A stretch of DNA of 64,000 nt from Pseudophaeobacter profundi (GTDB taxonomy: Bacteria > Pseudomonadota > Alphaproteobacteria > Rhodobacterales > Rhodobacteraceae), in assembly GCF_029697505.1 (NCBI RefSeq), contig NZ_JARJEF010000003.1, positions 124,001 through 188,000 of the forward strand, read 5' to 3'. The notes under the pieces are model-generated. The model was not told the DNA's origin. It worked only from the letters and a program-made list of their open reading frames with translations, and did no database searches. Position numbers and translations under genes: made by a program. Positions 1-10,600 of this stretch are shown piece after piece. Positions within the stretch are counted from its first letter, which is position 1, and every line of letters begins with the position of its first letter.

Positions 1-2574
1 GTGGATCGGCGGGTTGGTCTGCATCTTGGCGGAATACTGTTTCCACATCTCGAATGAGGCGCGGTTACAGGCCATCTGCAACATATGCATCGAGGTGGCT
101 TCCCAAGCGTGAGTTTCGCCGGATTTGCGCGCTTTGTAAAAACCCCCGATTGGCAGGATATTTTCAGCGCTCTTCCACCCACGGGCGTGGATTTCTTCCG
201 CCTTGACCTGAATGCCGCTGACGCCGATGCCGGAGATACGGCTGGTCATGCCGGGGAAAAACTCGGCGCACATGGCGCGCGACAGGCCCACCGCTTCGAA
301 GTTGAGCCCGCCACGGTAGGACGAGATCACCGAGATCCCCATCTTCGCCATAATCTTGAGAAGGCCCTGGTCGATGGCATCGCGGTAGCGCGCCACATTT
401 TCCGTCAGGGTGCCATCCAGCAGGCCGCGTTCAATGCGGTCAGCCAGCGAATCTTCGGCCAGGTAGGCGTTGACCACGGTGGCACCGCAGCCGATCAGCA
501 CAGCAAAATAATGCGGGTCAACACATTCGGCGGCACGCACATTGATCGAGCAGAAGGTCCGCAGGCCCTTGCGCGTCAGGTGCGAATGCACCGCCGATGT
601 CGCCAGGATCATCGGCATGGCAACGCGGTTGGCATCAGAATATTGATCGCTCAGCACCAGATGCCCGGCACCTGAACGCACCGCATCTTCGGCCTCGGCA
701 CGGATACGTTCGAGCGCCTGGCTAAGCGAGCCCTCGGCCGGATCAAAGGAACAGTCGATTTCCGCCAGTGGGGCGGTGAATTCACTGACCAGCTTGTCCC
801 ATTGGGCATTGCCGACAAAGGGGCTTTCCAACACGACGATTTCGGTCTGGCTGCTGTCTTCATCCAGAACGTTCTTGAGGTTGCTGAAGCGGGTCTTCAG
901 CGACATCACCCGGAATTCACGTAGTGAATCGATCGGCGGGTTGGTCACCTGGCTAAAGTTCTGGCGGAAGAAATGCGACAGCGGGCGGTACTGTTTCGAC
1001 AGCACAGCCGAGGGCGTGTCATCGCCCATGGATGCCAGGGTTTCCTTGCCATCTTCGGCCATCGGCGACAGGATCTGCTCCAGCTCTTCGATGGTATAGC
1101 CCGCTGCCACCTGACGGCGACGCAGCTCTTCTCCGGTAAAGAGCGGCGCTTCGGTGACGGTGGCAAGGGTTTGATCCACATCGTTGATCTTGCTCACCCA
1201 ATCGCCAAAGGGCAGCGCCGCAGAGAGTTTGTCCTTGATCTGGGTGTCGTTGTACAACTTGCCCTTTTTCATATCGACTGCCAGCATCTGACCGGGGCCA
1301 AGCGCGCCCTTTTCCACCACAGTGGCTTCGTCGATCGGGACCATGCCGGCCTCGGATCCGGCAATCACCAGCCCATCGCCTGTCACCACATAGCGCATGG
1401 GGCGCAGGCCGTTGCGGTCAAGGCCCGCACAGACCCAGCGGCCATCGGTCATCGCCAGGGCGGCAGGACCATCCCAGGGTTCCATCACAGAGTTGCAGTA
1501 GGAATACATGTCGCGCCAGGCCTGGGGCAGCTCTACCGCCTGCTTTGACCAGCTTTCCGGTACCAGCATGGTCTTGGCCATTGGCGCCGACCGGCCTGCA
1601 CGCACCAGAACCTCAAACACCGAATCCAGCGCAGCCGAGTCGGATGATCCGCCGGCGATGATCGGTTTGATATCTTCGGCGTAATCGCCAAAGGTGGTGC
1701 TGGCCATGCGGATTTCGTGGCTTTTCAGCCAGTTCATATTGCCGCGCAGCGTGTTGATTTCACCGTTATGCGCCAACATACGGAAGGGCTGGGCCAGCCA
1801 CCACTGCGGAAAGGTATTGGTGGAATAGCGCTGGTGATAGATCGCAAAGGCGCTTTCAAACCGTTCATCCATCAGATCGGGGTAGAAGACAGCAACCTGT
1901 TCCGCCAGCATCATGCCCTTGTAGATGATCGAGCGGCAGGACAGCGAGGCAAGATACAGCTCGCCAATCCCGGCGGCGGCAGCGGCCTTCTCAATACGGC
2001 GGCGGATCACATAAAGCTCGCGTTCGAAGGTTTCCTCGTCCACGCCCTTGGAGTTGGAGATCAGGATCTGTTCGATTTCGGGGCGGGTTGCGTTGGCCTT
2101 GCCGCCAAGGCAGGTCACATCCACCGGCACATGGCGCCAGCCATAGATGTAATAGCCCATACGCAAAACTTCGGTTTCAACGATGGTCCGGCAGGTTTCC
2201 TGGGCACCGAAATCGGTGCGCGGCAGAAAGACCTGGCCCACGGCCATCAGCTGATCTTCGCGTGGCACATGGCCGGTGCGTTTGATCTGATCATAAAAGA
2301 AAGGCACCGGGATCTGCACATGGATGCCAGCCCCGTCACCGGTCTTGCCATCGGCATCAACCGCCCCCCGGTGCCAAATCGCCTTGAGCGCATCAATACC
2401 GGCCTCAACGACGCTGCGGCTGGCCTTGCCATCCACCGCCACCACAAGCCCAACCCCACAAGAGGAATGCTCTTCTGCTTCGGTATAAAGACCGTTTTCC
2501 GCCATCCACTTACGTTTGGCTTCTTCGGCGCGCACCCAGTCCGCGTCATAGTTGACTGCATCACGATTGGTCAT
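1..2574 (-). CDS. gltB: glutamate synthase (NADPH) large subunit, N-terminal 858 residues
   Basis: Large subunit of GOGAT, which transfers the glutamine amide to 2-oxoglutarate with the small subunit GltD supplying electrons. The frame is open from an ATG at 2574 to the window edge, so only about 858 of the usual ~1500 residues are present; the FMN/synthase half lies outside. The N-terminus carries a short propeptide and then EEHSSCGVGLVVAVDG, where Cys39 matches the N-terminal nucleophile cysteine of the Ntn-type glutaminase domain after processing. Further family sequence is visible (HNGEINTLRGNMNW, RYSTNTFPQWW). The start ATG overlaps the TGA of the upstream GFA-type gene as ATGA, implying translational coupling in a gltD-GFA-gltB operon. 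Confidence 0.97.
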   Translation of the reverse strand, partial: MTNRDAVNYDADWVRAEEAKRKWMAENGLYTEAEEHSSCGVGLVVAVDGKASRSVVEAGIDALKAIWHRGAVDADGKTGDGAGIHVQIPVPFFYDQIKRTGHVPREDQLMAVGQVFLPRTDFGAQETCRTIVETEVLRMGYYIYGWRHVPVDVTCLGGKANATRPEIEQILISNSKGVDEETFERELYVIRRRIEKAAAAAGIGELYLASLSCRSIIYKGMMLAEQVAVFYPDLMDERFESAFAIYHQRYSTNTFPQWWLAQPFRMLAHNGEINTLRGNMNWLKSHEIRMASTTFGDYAEDIKPIIAGGSSDSAALDSVFEVLVRAGRSAPMAKTMLVPESWSKQAVELPQAWRDMYSYCNSVMEPWDGPAALAMTDGRWVCAGLDRNGLRPMRYVVTGDGLVIAGSEAGMVPIDEATVVEKGALGPGQMLAVDMKKGKLYNDTQIKDKLSAALPFGDWVSKINDVDQTLATVTEAPLFTGEELRRRQVAAGYTIEELEQILSPMAEDGKETLASMGDDTPSAVLSKQYRPLSHFFRQNFSQVTNPPIDSLREFRVMSLKTRFSNLKNVLDEDSSQTEIVVLESPFVGNAQWDKLVSEFTAPLAEIDCSFDPAEGSLSQALERIRAEAEDAVRSGAGHLVLSDQYSDANRVAMPMILATSAVHSHLTRKGLRTFCSINVRAAECVDPHYFAVLIGCGATVVNAYLAEDSLADRIERGLLDGTLTENVARYRDAIDQGLLKIMAKMGISVISSYRGGLNFEAVGLSRAMCAEFFPGMTSRISGIGVSGIQVKAEEIHARGWKSAENILPIGGFYKARKSGETHAWEATSMHMLQMACNRASFEMWKQYSAKMQTNPPIH

Positions 2575-3008
2575 TGGTCGTCTCCTTCTGCCGCGGGGCG
2601 AAACGCTGTCATTACATCCGCTTCGGTCATCTGCCGTTGCGTTCCAGTAAAGGCGTAGCCTTCGGGTTTCTTGTCGATATAGAATTCCAGGTCGAGAGTG
2701 TTCCCGCCGGTATTTTCAAAGAGGCCAGCAGCCATTTGGACCTGGCCGTGCATGTCACCGGGCGCGGTAATGCGATACCAAAGCGCCGAGCCGCAGGTGC
2801 TGCAAAAGGCGCGTTCCGCCCAGTCGGACGACCTGTAGGTCGTTACCGGCCCCAGCGCTGCATAGCCCGAGGCCGCCGGGATGGTCATCAACGTCGAGCT
2901 GGTCCAGCGACGGCACATGTCGCAATGACAGGCCCGCAACGTGTTTTGCGCTGGCGTCATTGACACGGTAACCGCACCGCACATGCATTGGCCTTGCAAC
3001 TCGCTCAT
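2571..3008 (-). CDS. GFA-type (glutathione-dependent formaldehyde-activating-like) zinc protein
   Basis: A 145-residue protein with the cysteine pattern of the GFA/CENP-V family: C8-M-C10-G, C27-H-C29-D-M-C32 and C69-S-T-C72-G, which in the family bind two zinc ions in a beta-sandwich fold. The family name comes from Gfa, once described as condensing formaldehyde with glutathione; most members have no proven reaction, so no substrate is claimed here. It lies between gltD and gltB, 32 bases after gltD, and its stop overlaps the gltB start (ATGA). That position suggests co-expression with glutamate synthase but not necessarily a related function. A Shine-Dalgarno-like agggag precedes the ATG. 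Confidence 0.88.
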   Translation of the reverse strand: MSELQGQCMCGAVTVSMTPAQNTLRACHCDMCRRWTSSTLMTIPAASGYAALGPVTTYRSSDWAERAFCSTCGSALWYRITAPGDMHGQVQMAAGLFENTGGNTLDLEFYIDKKPEGYAFTGTQRQMTEADVMTAFRPAAEGDDQ

Positions 3009-3040
3009 TTACCCTGGCTCCCTTGCGGTGGCTTTTGTGG

Positions 3041-4486
3041 CTACTCGGCTGCGACCGAAGCAGCAGCACTGTTAAAACGCTCAACCAGCGCATCGGCGCA
3101 GTCGCGGCCATCCTTGATAGCCCAGACCACCAGCGAGGCACCGCGCACGATGTCGCCAATGGCATAGACGCCATCCAGATCGGTCGCGCCGGTACGGAAC
3201 GCCGCCTTGATGGTGCCCCAGCGGGTCACCGGCAGATCGGGCTGATCCCACAGGGTTGGCAGCGCTTCCGGCTCAAAGCCCAGCGCCTTGATCACCAGAT
3301 CGGCCTCTTCCACATAATCGGCACCCTCGATCACCTCGGGGGCCTGACGTCCGGTTGCATCGGGCTGGCCCAGGCGCATTTTTTGCACCATGACGCCGGA
3401 AACCTTGCCGCCTGCATCCGCAAAGCCTTTGGGCGCGGTCAGCCATTCAAACTGCACGCCTTCCTCTTCGGCGTTCTGGGTTTCACGCTGCGAGCCGGGC
3501 ATATTGGCGCGGTCGCGGCGGTACAGACATTTGACCGAGGTCGCCCCCTGCCGGATCGAGGTGCGCAGGCAATCCATCGCGGTATCGCCACCGCCAATCA
3601 CCACAACCTTCTTGCCGGCCGCATTCAGGGTGCCGTTTTCAAAATCTTCCACCGTGTCGCCAAAGTTCGACGCGCGGTTGGCAGCTGTAAGGAAATCGAT
3701 CGCCTTGACGATACCAGTTGCACCAGAGCCGGGCATTTCCAGATCGCGCGATTTATAGACGCCGGTAGCGATGATCACCGCGTCATGCTTGGCGCGGATC
3801 TCATCAAAACTGATGTCTTCGCCAATATTGCAATTCATCACAAAGGTGACGCCACCATCAGCCAAAAGCTGGTTGCGACGCATCACCACGTCTTTTTCCA
3901 GCTTGAAACCGGGAATACCATAGGTGAGCAATCCCCCCGCCCGGTCATAGCGATCATAGACCGTGACCTGAATGCCCGCACGGCGCAGCATATCCGCCGC
4001 CGCCAGCCCGCCAGGGCCCGCGCCGATGATACCAACGCTTTCGCCGCGTTCCTGTGCCGGGACAATCGGTTTGACCCAGCCCTTATCCCAGGCGGTATCG
4101 GTGATGTATTTTTCGACAGCCCCAATGGTGACGGTGCCATGGCCCGACTGTTCAATCACGCAGTTGCCTTCACACAGGCGATCCTGCGGGCAGATGCGGC
4201 CGCAGATTTCGGGGAAAGTATTGGTGGCCTGGGAGGTCTGATAGGCCTCTTGCAGGCGGCCAGTCGCCGTCAGATGCAGCCAGTCGGGGATGTTGTTGTG
4301 CAGCGGGCAGTGGGACTGGCAATAGGGCACGCCACATTGGCTGCAGCGGCTGGCCTGCTCTTCAGCCTTGGTCGCAGCGTATTCCGCATAGATTTCGTCA
4401 AAGTCTTCCCGCCGGGTATCAGCGGCGCGCTTTTGCGGCATATCGCGTGCGATCTTCACGAATTTGAGCATCGGTTGCTTGGCCAT
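3041..4486 (-). CDS. gltD: glutamate synthase small subunit
   Basis: The 481-residue beta subunit oxidises NADPH and passes electrons through FAD and iron-sulfur clusters to GltB. The N-terminal region has two cysteine groups (CSQCGVPYCQSHC near 48-60, CGRICPQDRLCEGNC near 95-109) for the 4Fe-4S clusters. An FAD-binding GIIGAGPGGLAAADM follows near 150 and a second, NADPH-binding dinucleotide motif VVVIGGGDTAMDC near 295. Length matches the family. The ATG is preceded by agggag at a good distance. It is the first gene of the leftward gltD-GFA-gltB unit. Confidence 0.97.
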   Translation of the reverse strand: MAKQPMLKFVKIARDMPQKRAADTRREDFDEIYAEYAATKAEEQASRCSQCGVPYCQSHCPLHNNIPDWLHLTATGRLQEAYQTSQATNTFPEICGRICPQDRLCEGNCVIEQSGHGTVTIGAVEKYITDTAWDKGWVKPIVPAQERGESVGIIGAGPGGLAAADMLRRAGIQVTVYDRYDRAGGLLTYGIPGFKLEKDVVMRRNQLLADGGVTFVMNCNIGEDISFDEIRAKHDAVIIATGVYKSRDLEMPGSGATGIVKAIDFLTAANRASNFGDTVEDFENGTLNAAGKKVVVIGGGDTAMDCLRTSIRQGATSVKCLYRRDRANMPGSQRETQNAEEEGVQFEWLTAPKGFADAGGKVSGVMVQKMRLGQPDATGRQAPEVIEGADYVEEADLVIKALGFEPEALPTLWDQPDLPVTRWGTIKAAFRTGATDLDGVYAIGDIVRGASLVVWAIKDGRDCADALVERFNSAAASVAAE

Positions 4487-4777
4487 GGGCGAACTCCCTA
4501 GTTTGGCTGGCTGCGACAGGTCCGGTCTGGAGCGCTGCGAGATTAGGTAAACACTGCTGACCCAAATTGAGCAGCTTCAGCCCGTGATACTGATTTCTGC
4601 AGAATTGTACAGGAATTTTGGGGCCACATCGGACCTAAAACCGCCCTTCCCTATCTAGCTGCAGGATTTATACAAGACGCATTGTTTTCACCCCCTGACA
4701 TCCCACCAGACACTGGGCCAGCCACCAGGGAAAATACCGCGCCAAAGTTCCGTGACATCTCTTTTCAGGACCCCATT

Positions 4778-5584
4778 ATGCCACTACTGCAACTTATTCT
4801 TGTCGCGCTGATCCAGGGAATAACTGAATTTCTGCCTGTTTCCTCCTCTGGGCATCTGATTCTCCTGCCGGGCCTGACCGGATACGCCGATCAGGGGCAG
4901 GTGATCGATGTGGCGGTGCATGTTGGCACCCTTGCGGCGGTCGTGATCTACTTCTGGCAGGATGTCCGCATCGGGCTGATCGGGCTTGTCCGACTGGTGC
5001 GGGGCCGGGCAGACACCCCCGGAGCGCGGCTGGCGCTGGGGCTGATCGTCGCCACCATCCCCACGGTGCTGTTTGGGGCCTTTCTGCATTTCACCCATCT
5101 TAGTGATGCACTGCGCACACCAGCGGTGATTGGCTGGACCATGCTGATCTTTGGCATCGTCCTCTATGTGGCGGATCAAAAAGGCGACACCCAAAAACAG
5201 GCCAGTGACTGGGGGCTGCGCGATGCGCTGATCATGGGGCTCTGGCAGATGATCGCCCTGATCCCGGGCACCTCACGGTCTGGCATCACAATCACCGGGG
5301 CACGGCAATTGGGATATAACCGCGAAGATGGCGCCCGGATCGCCATGCTGATGTCTATCCCGACCATCATCGCCTCGGGGCTGCTGCTTGGAACCGAGGT
5401 CGCGCTAGAGGCAAATACGGCTCTGCTCCGCGACGCAGCCCTTGCCGCCCTGCTGGCGCTGTTCTCTGCCCTCGCAGCGCTGAGCCTGATGATGCGGCTG
5501 CTGCGCTCGGTCAGCTTTACGCCCTATGTGATCTATCGGGTACTTCTGGGCCTTGCCTTGCTGTGCTATGCCTACGGCGCCTGA
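4778..5584 (+). CDS. uppP: undecaprenyl-diphosphatase
   Basis: Membrane enzyme (BacA/UppP family) that dephosphorylates undecaprenyl diphosphate to recycle the lipid carrier for peptidoglycan and other envelope polymers; overexpression is associated with bacitracin resistance. The 268-residue protein is almost entirely hydrophobic. It has the two family signatures: QGITEFLPVSSSGH at residues 13-26 (with the conserved Glu) and IPGTSRSG near 164-171 (catalytic Ser/Arg region). The open frame extends upstream to 4682, but the family N-terminus MPLLQLILVALIQG starts at 4778, where a cagga Shine-Dalgarno sits 7 bases upstream. It is monocistronic and convergent with the NDUFA9-like gene. Confidence 0.95.
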   Translation: MPLLQLILVALIQGITEFLPVSSSGHLILLPGLTGYADQGQVIDVAVHVGTLAAVVIYFWQDVRIGLIGLVRLVRGRADTPGARLALGLIVATIPTVLFGAFLHFTHLSDALRTPAVIGWTMLIFGIVLYVADQKGDTQKQASDWGLRDALIMGLWQMIALIPGTSRSGITITGARQLGYNREDGARIAMLMSIPTIIASGLLLGTEVALEANTALLRDAALAALLALFSALAALSLMMRLLRSVSFTPYVIYRVLLGLALLCYAYGA

Positions 5585-5598
5585 CCTCCGCACCGCAC

Positions 5599-5632
5599 AA
5601 AAAGAAAGGGGCGCTGGATCTCTCCGCGCCCC
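5599..5632 (-). terminator. Rho-independent terminator of the NDUFA9-like gene
   Basis: Perfect 7-bp stem GGGGCGC/GCGCCCC (5608-5614 with 5626-5632). On the minus strand it is followed by TTTCTTTTT (5599-5607). It lies between the convergent uppP and NDUFA9-like genes; the T-rich side serves the leftward gene. Confidence 0.8.
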
Positions 5633-5662
5633 ATCCTGATCTATCGCCGAACAGGCCAGACC

Positions 5663-6652
5663 TCAGGCATCGCCCTTGAGATTGCGCGCCGAGGCGGTCA
5701 TCTCGTCATACTGGCCAGAGGGGCGGAATTTCCACAAATAGCTTGGCAGAATCGGGCCGAGCATTTCCGGGGTGATGCCAAGATCCCCAAAGCCAAGCGC
5801 GCCGTCAGAAACCACATTGTCCCGGCCCAGGTTTTTCAGCTGGTCGCGGGTCAGCACCTTGTTTTCGATCAGTTGCAGACTGATGGTCTGCAGCATGTCA
5901 AACCCAAAGGCGATGGGCCAAGCCGCAAAGCCCGGCAACGACAGCACCAAGCGGCGGCGCAGGATGACATCGCACATCTGCTTCATCAGGTCCGCAAAGC
6001 TCTTCACCTCGGGGCCGCCCAATTCATAGATGCCGGGCTTGGCTTCGCCCAGAACACCCTTGACCGCAGCACGGGCCACATCATCGACATAGACCGGCTG
6101 GAACAATGTCTTGCCCTTGGCAATCGGCAGCACTGGCGACAGGCTGGCCATGCCGGCAAACCGATTGAAGAACTGATCTTCAGCGCCAAAAATAACAGAA
6201 GGACGCAGAATCACCGCATCCGGGAAAGCCGCAAGAACGGCCGCTTCGCCCTCTGCCTTGGTCCGGGCATATTCGCTGGCCCCCTGGGGGTCTGCACCAA
6301 GCGCCGAAATATGCACCAACTGGCCAATGCCCTGGCTTTGGGCGATCTGTGCCACCCGCGCCGCGCCTTCGGCCTGGACTGCGGAAAACGTATTCTTGCC
6401 ATGCGCGTTCAGCACGCCAACGCAGTTCACCACCGCATCCGCGCCCTGCATCGCCGCCGCAACCGAGCCCGCATCGCGGATATTGCACAGAACTGGCTCG
6501 ACCTGACCTGGCACACCATAGGGCTTTACATGCATGGCCTCGTTGGGTCTGCGAACCGCAACCCGCACCCGCCAGCCCTCTTTTGCCATGCGCCGTGCGA
6601 TGTAGCGGCCGACAAAACCAGACCCGCCATAAATCGTGACCAGTTTGGACAT
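5663..6652 (-). CDS. NAD(P)-binding protein of the complex I NDUFA9 / atypical SDR family
   Basis: A 329-residue atypical short-chain dehydrogenase-like protein. The N-terminus MSKLVTIYGGSGFVGRYIAR carries the GGSGFVG dinucleotide motif, followed by VVNCVGVL and LVHISALGADP, and the Tyr-xxx-Lys region appears as YARTKAEGE. This is the pattern of the NDUFA9 (39 kDa complex I accessory subunit)-like proteins of alphaproteobacteria, many of which bind NADP without proven catalysis. The longest frame starts at 6736, but an AGGAG 7 bases before the ATG at 6652 and the family N-terminus fix the start there. It is divergent from the globin gene. A specific physiological role cannot be read from sequence. 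Confidence 0.87.
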   Translation of the reverse strand: MSKLVTIYGGSGFVGRYIARRMAKEGWRVRVAVRRPNEAMHVKPYGVPGQVEPVLCNIRDAGSVAAAMQGADAVVNCVGVLNAHGKNTFSAVQAEGAARVAQIAQSQGIGQLVHISALGADPQGASEYARTKAEGEAAVLAAFPDAVILRPSVIFGAEDQFFNRFAGMASLSPVLPIAKGKTLFQPVYVDDVARAAVKGVLGEAKPGIYELGGPEVKSFADLMKQMCDVILRRRLVLSLPGFAAWPIAFGFDMLQTISLQLIENKVLTRDQLKNLGRDNVVSDGALGFGDLGITPEMLGPILPSYLWKFRPSGQYDEMTASARNLKGDA

Positions 6653-6848
6653 CTCTTGGCTCCTGAAATAGCTATGCCCCCGATCTACCGCTCCTTCGCC
6701 TTTCAAACAAGGCGCAAAACATACCGGCCGCGGCACAATGGCCGCAGATTCTGCATTTGCCCGCTACGCAGGCTGCCAAGCTTTCAGTTGCTTCACGTTC
6801 CGTTCGGCACTACCAATTTTAGCTAAGTAGATGTCAGCTAATGCATTA

Positions 6849-6875
6849 TAAATATGCAATAAATAATCATATTTA
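6849..6875. repeat. 8-bp inverted repeat in the globin / NDUFA9-like divergent promoter region
   Basis: Perfect arms TAAATATG (6849-6856) and CATATTTA (6868-6875) separated by 11 bases, 30 bases upstream of the globin start in a strikingly AT-rich stretch. It could be an operator. It does not match the FNR/CRP consensus TTGAT-N4-ATCAA, so no regulator is assigned. Confidence 0.4.
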
Positions 6876-6905
6876 ACGAGGCCGACACGCGTTTAGTAGA
6901 GAGGC

Positions 6906-7322
6906 ATGAAAATGGTAGCCATTCCTGGAAGATCCCAAGTGCGCAATAGCCTTGAAAGCGACCGGATGAACCTGGAGAGCTTTATCACGGAATTTTACCG
7001 CATCTTCTTTGACCTCTCGCCGCAGGTCAGGCCACTTTTCCCAACTGATACCGCGCGGCTCGAGGCAAAGATGATGGGCACCCTAACCCATCTGGCCGAG
7101 GCCCTGGACAGCAACACCCGGCTAGATGCGATCCTCCGCAAGCTCGGCGACAAGCATCGCGGCATGCTGATCTCTGATGCCCATTTCGAGAGTTTCATCG
7201 AGAGCTTCATCACTGCGCTTTCCAGAACACTTGGCCCGGAATGGAACACAGAGAGCCAGCAGGCCTGGGACAAATTCCTGCGTTTTGTGGCCAAAAGAAT
7301 GAACTATACGGCTGAAGCTTAA
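6906..7322 (+). CDS. single-domain globin
   Basis: A 138-residue globin-fold protein. The segment FFDLSPQVRPLFP (34-46) matches the B/C-CD region of flavohaemoglobin-type globins, with F45 as the likely CD1 phenylalanine. LGDKH (80-84) places H84 as the proximal haem ligand. It has no reductase domain, so it is a stand-alone globin rather than Hmp. Possible roles are NO or oxygen binding or redox sensing; none can be chosen from sequence. The ATG at 6906 is preceded by agagagg. It is divergent from the NDUFA9-like gene and upstream of tRNA-Leu. An in-frame Met at 21 would give a shorter protein, closer to the usual globin start. Confidence 0.82.
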   Translation: MKMVAIPGRSQVRNSLESDRMNLESFITEFYRIFFDLSPQVRPLFPTDTARLEAKMMGTLTHLAEALDSNTRLDAILRKLGDKHRGMLISDAHFESFIESFITALSRTLGPEWNTESQQAWDKFLRFVAKRMNYTAEA

Positions 7323-7440
7323 CCCCCCATCACAACACACAGGCCGCGCCGCCTGACCCGACAAAAAATAGTTTTGCAAAAACTGAAAAATCTATTTGAC
7401 GCCCCTCTCGCAGGGGCCTATACGCCCCTTCACGACACCT

Positions 7441-7527
7441 GCCCAGGTGGCGGAATTGGTAGACGCGCTAGCTTCAGGTGCTAGTATTGGCAACGATGTG
7501 GAGGTTCGAGTCCTCTCCTGGGCACCA
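7441..7527 (+). tRNA. tRNA-Leu (anticodon CAG)
   Basis: An 87-base gene with encoded CCA. Acceptor arms GCCCAGG (7441-7447) and CCTGGGC (7517-7523) pair fully, followed by discriminator A and CCA. The anticodon stem ctagc/gctag encloses the loop TTCAGGT, giving CAG. The T arm contains ggttcgagtcc, and the long variable arm is expected of class II tRNA-Leu. Confidence 0.96.
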
Positions 7528-7830
7528 CCTTACAATCCGATCCGGACAGGCACTGTACACCTTGAACGGAAAGGTTGTTTTAGGTTTACCCCCCTTCCGA
7601 CGGACTAAGTGCAAGAGGGTGAGAAACCCAACCGAACACTGCCCTATTGGACGCCCAATCCCCCTTTTTCCATATACCCTAAGGGTTTGAGAGAACGCGC
7701 ATGGAAATTGCGAACGCAGTTCGATCCGGCACGTCAGATCTCAAGATTTCATCGAATTGTTCGTCAACTTTCCCCCTGGCAATCGATTTCTCTTTTGCCC
7801 CTACCGGTATCTGCATATCCCGCTGAACCG

Positions 7831-7968
7831 GGAAGGCTGGAAAGTAACCTGAAAGACACGCTGCCGATCTACCGCAAATAGGGCCTGACGATGCGCAAAC
7901 GCGGTGGCCGCATGCTTACGATTGGCACCCATGCGCCGATGGCAAATCTGCAAGGCACGAACCAATGA
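7831..7968 (+). pseudogene. possible remnant of a polysaccharide-deacetylase-like gene
   Basis: One frame reads LKDTLPIYRK, a stop, then MRKRGGRMLTIGTHAPM. In PuuE-type allantoinases and related deacetylases the end of the domain has a similar order (LKDxFDxLY followed shortly by a RMMSIGLH-like strand). The match is short, interrupted and weak; nothing upstream in the same frame confirms it. Confidence 0.22.
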
Positions 7969-7984
7969 TGGGCGCTGGACTTCC

Positions 7985-8011
7985 CGCGGCGCGAAAAATA
8001 TGCGCGCCGCG
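7985..8011. repeat. GC-rich hairpin downstream of gyrB
   Basis: Perfect 9-bp arms CGCGGCGCG (7985-7993) and CGCGCCGCG (8003-8011) with a 9-base loop, 27 bases past the gyrB stop. It lacks a T tract on the minus strand, so it may aid 3'-end formation or stability rather than act as a classical terminator. Confidence 0.5.
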
Positions 8012-8037
8012 AAAAATACGGGTTCATCTACAGGCGA

Positions 8038-10470
<2,433 letters not shown>

Positions 10471-10600
10471 TTATCTTTGGGATTTTATACCCAACCGCGC
10501 CCCTATTGTCACCCACAGAGCCCGGTTTTTATTGATCGTGAGCAGGGGCGTAGAACAACAGCGCGCCGCGCCTGTCAGCCGCGTCCGGGCTGGGTTGTGA

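Larger units (their letters stand above)
7528..8037. other. 510-base gene-free stretch between tRNA-Leu and gyrB
   Basis: No reading frame here has convincing codon use or a Shine-Dalgarno site. Frames of 70-90 codons exist but encode no recognisable protein. The last part (about 7830-7970, plus strand) contains two in-frame scraps, LKDTLPIYRK and RGGRMLTIGTH, separated by a stop; they faintly resemble the C-terminal part of polysaccharide deacetylase/allantoinase-type proteins. The stretch next to a tRNA 3' end is a plausible site of past insertion and decay, but no attachment-site duplicate of the tRNA end was seen. Confidence 0.5.

Noticed and set aside
1717-2658. A 313-codon plus-strand frame opposite gltB
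   Set aside because: gltB reads through here with conserved residues; the opposite frame shows no family sequence.
3023-4501. A 492-codon plus-strand frame opposite gltD
   Set aside because: Composition (His/Arg/Gln rich) and lack of domains mark it as a shadow of gltD, which has clear iron-sulfur and nucleotide motifs.
7441-7527. tRNA-Leu as an integration site with a flanking mobile island
   Set aside because: No integrase gene and no second copy of the tRNA 3' end were found in the neighbourhood.
7609-7881. A 90-codon frame after tRNA-Leu
   Set aside because: No Shine-Dalgarno, atypical composition and no homologous pattern; kept only as part of the gene-free stretch.
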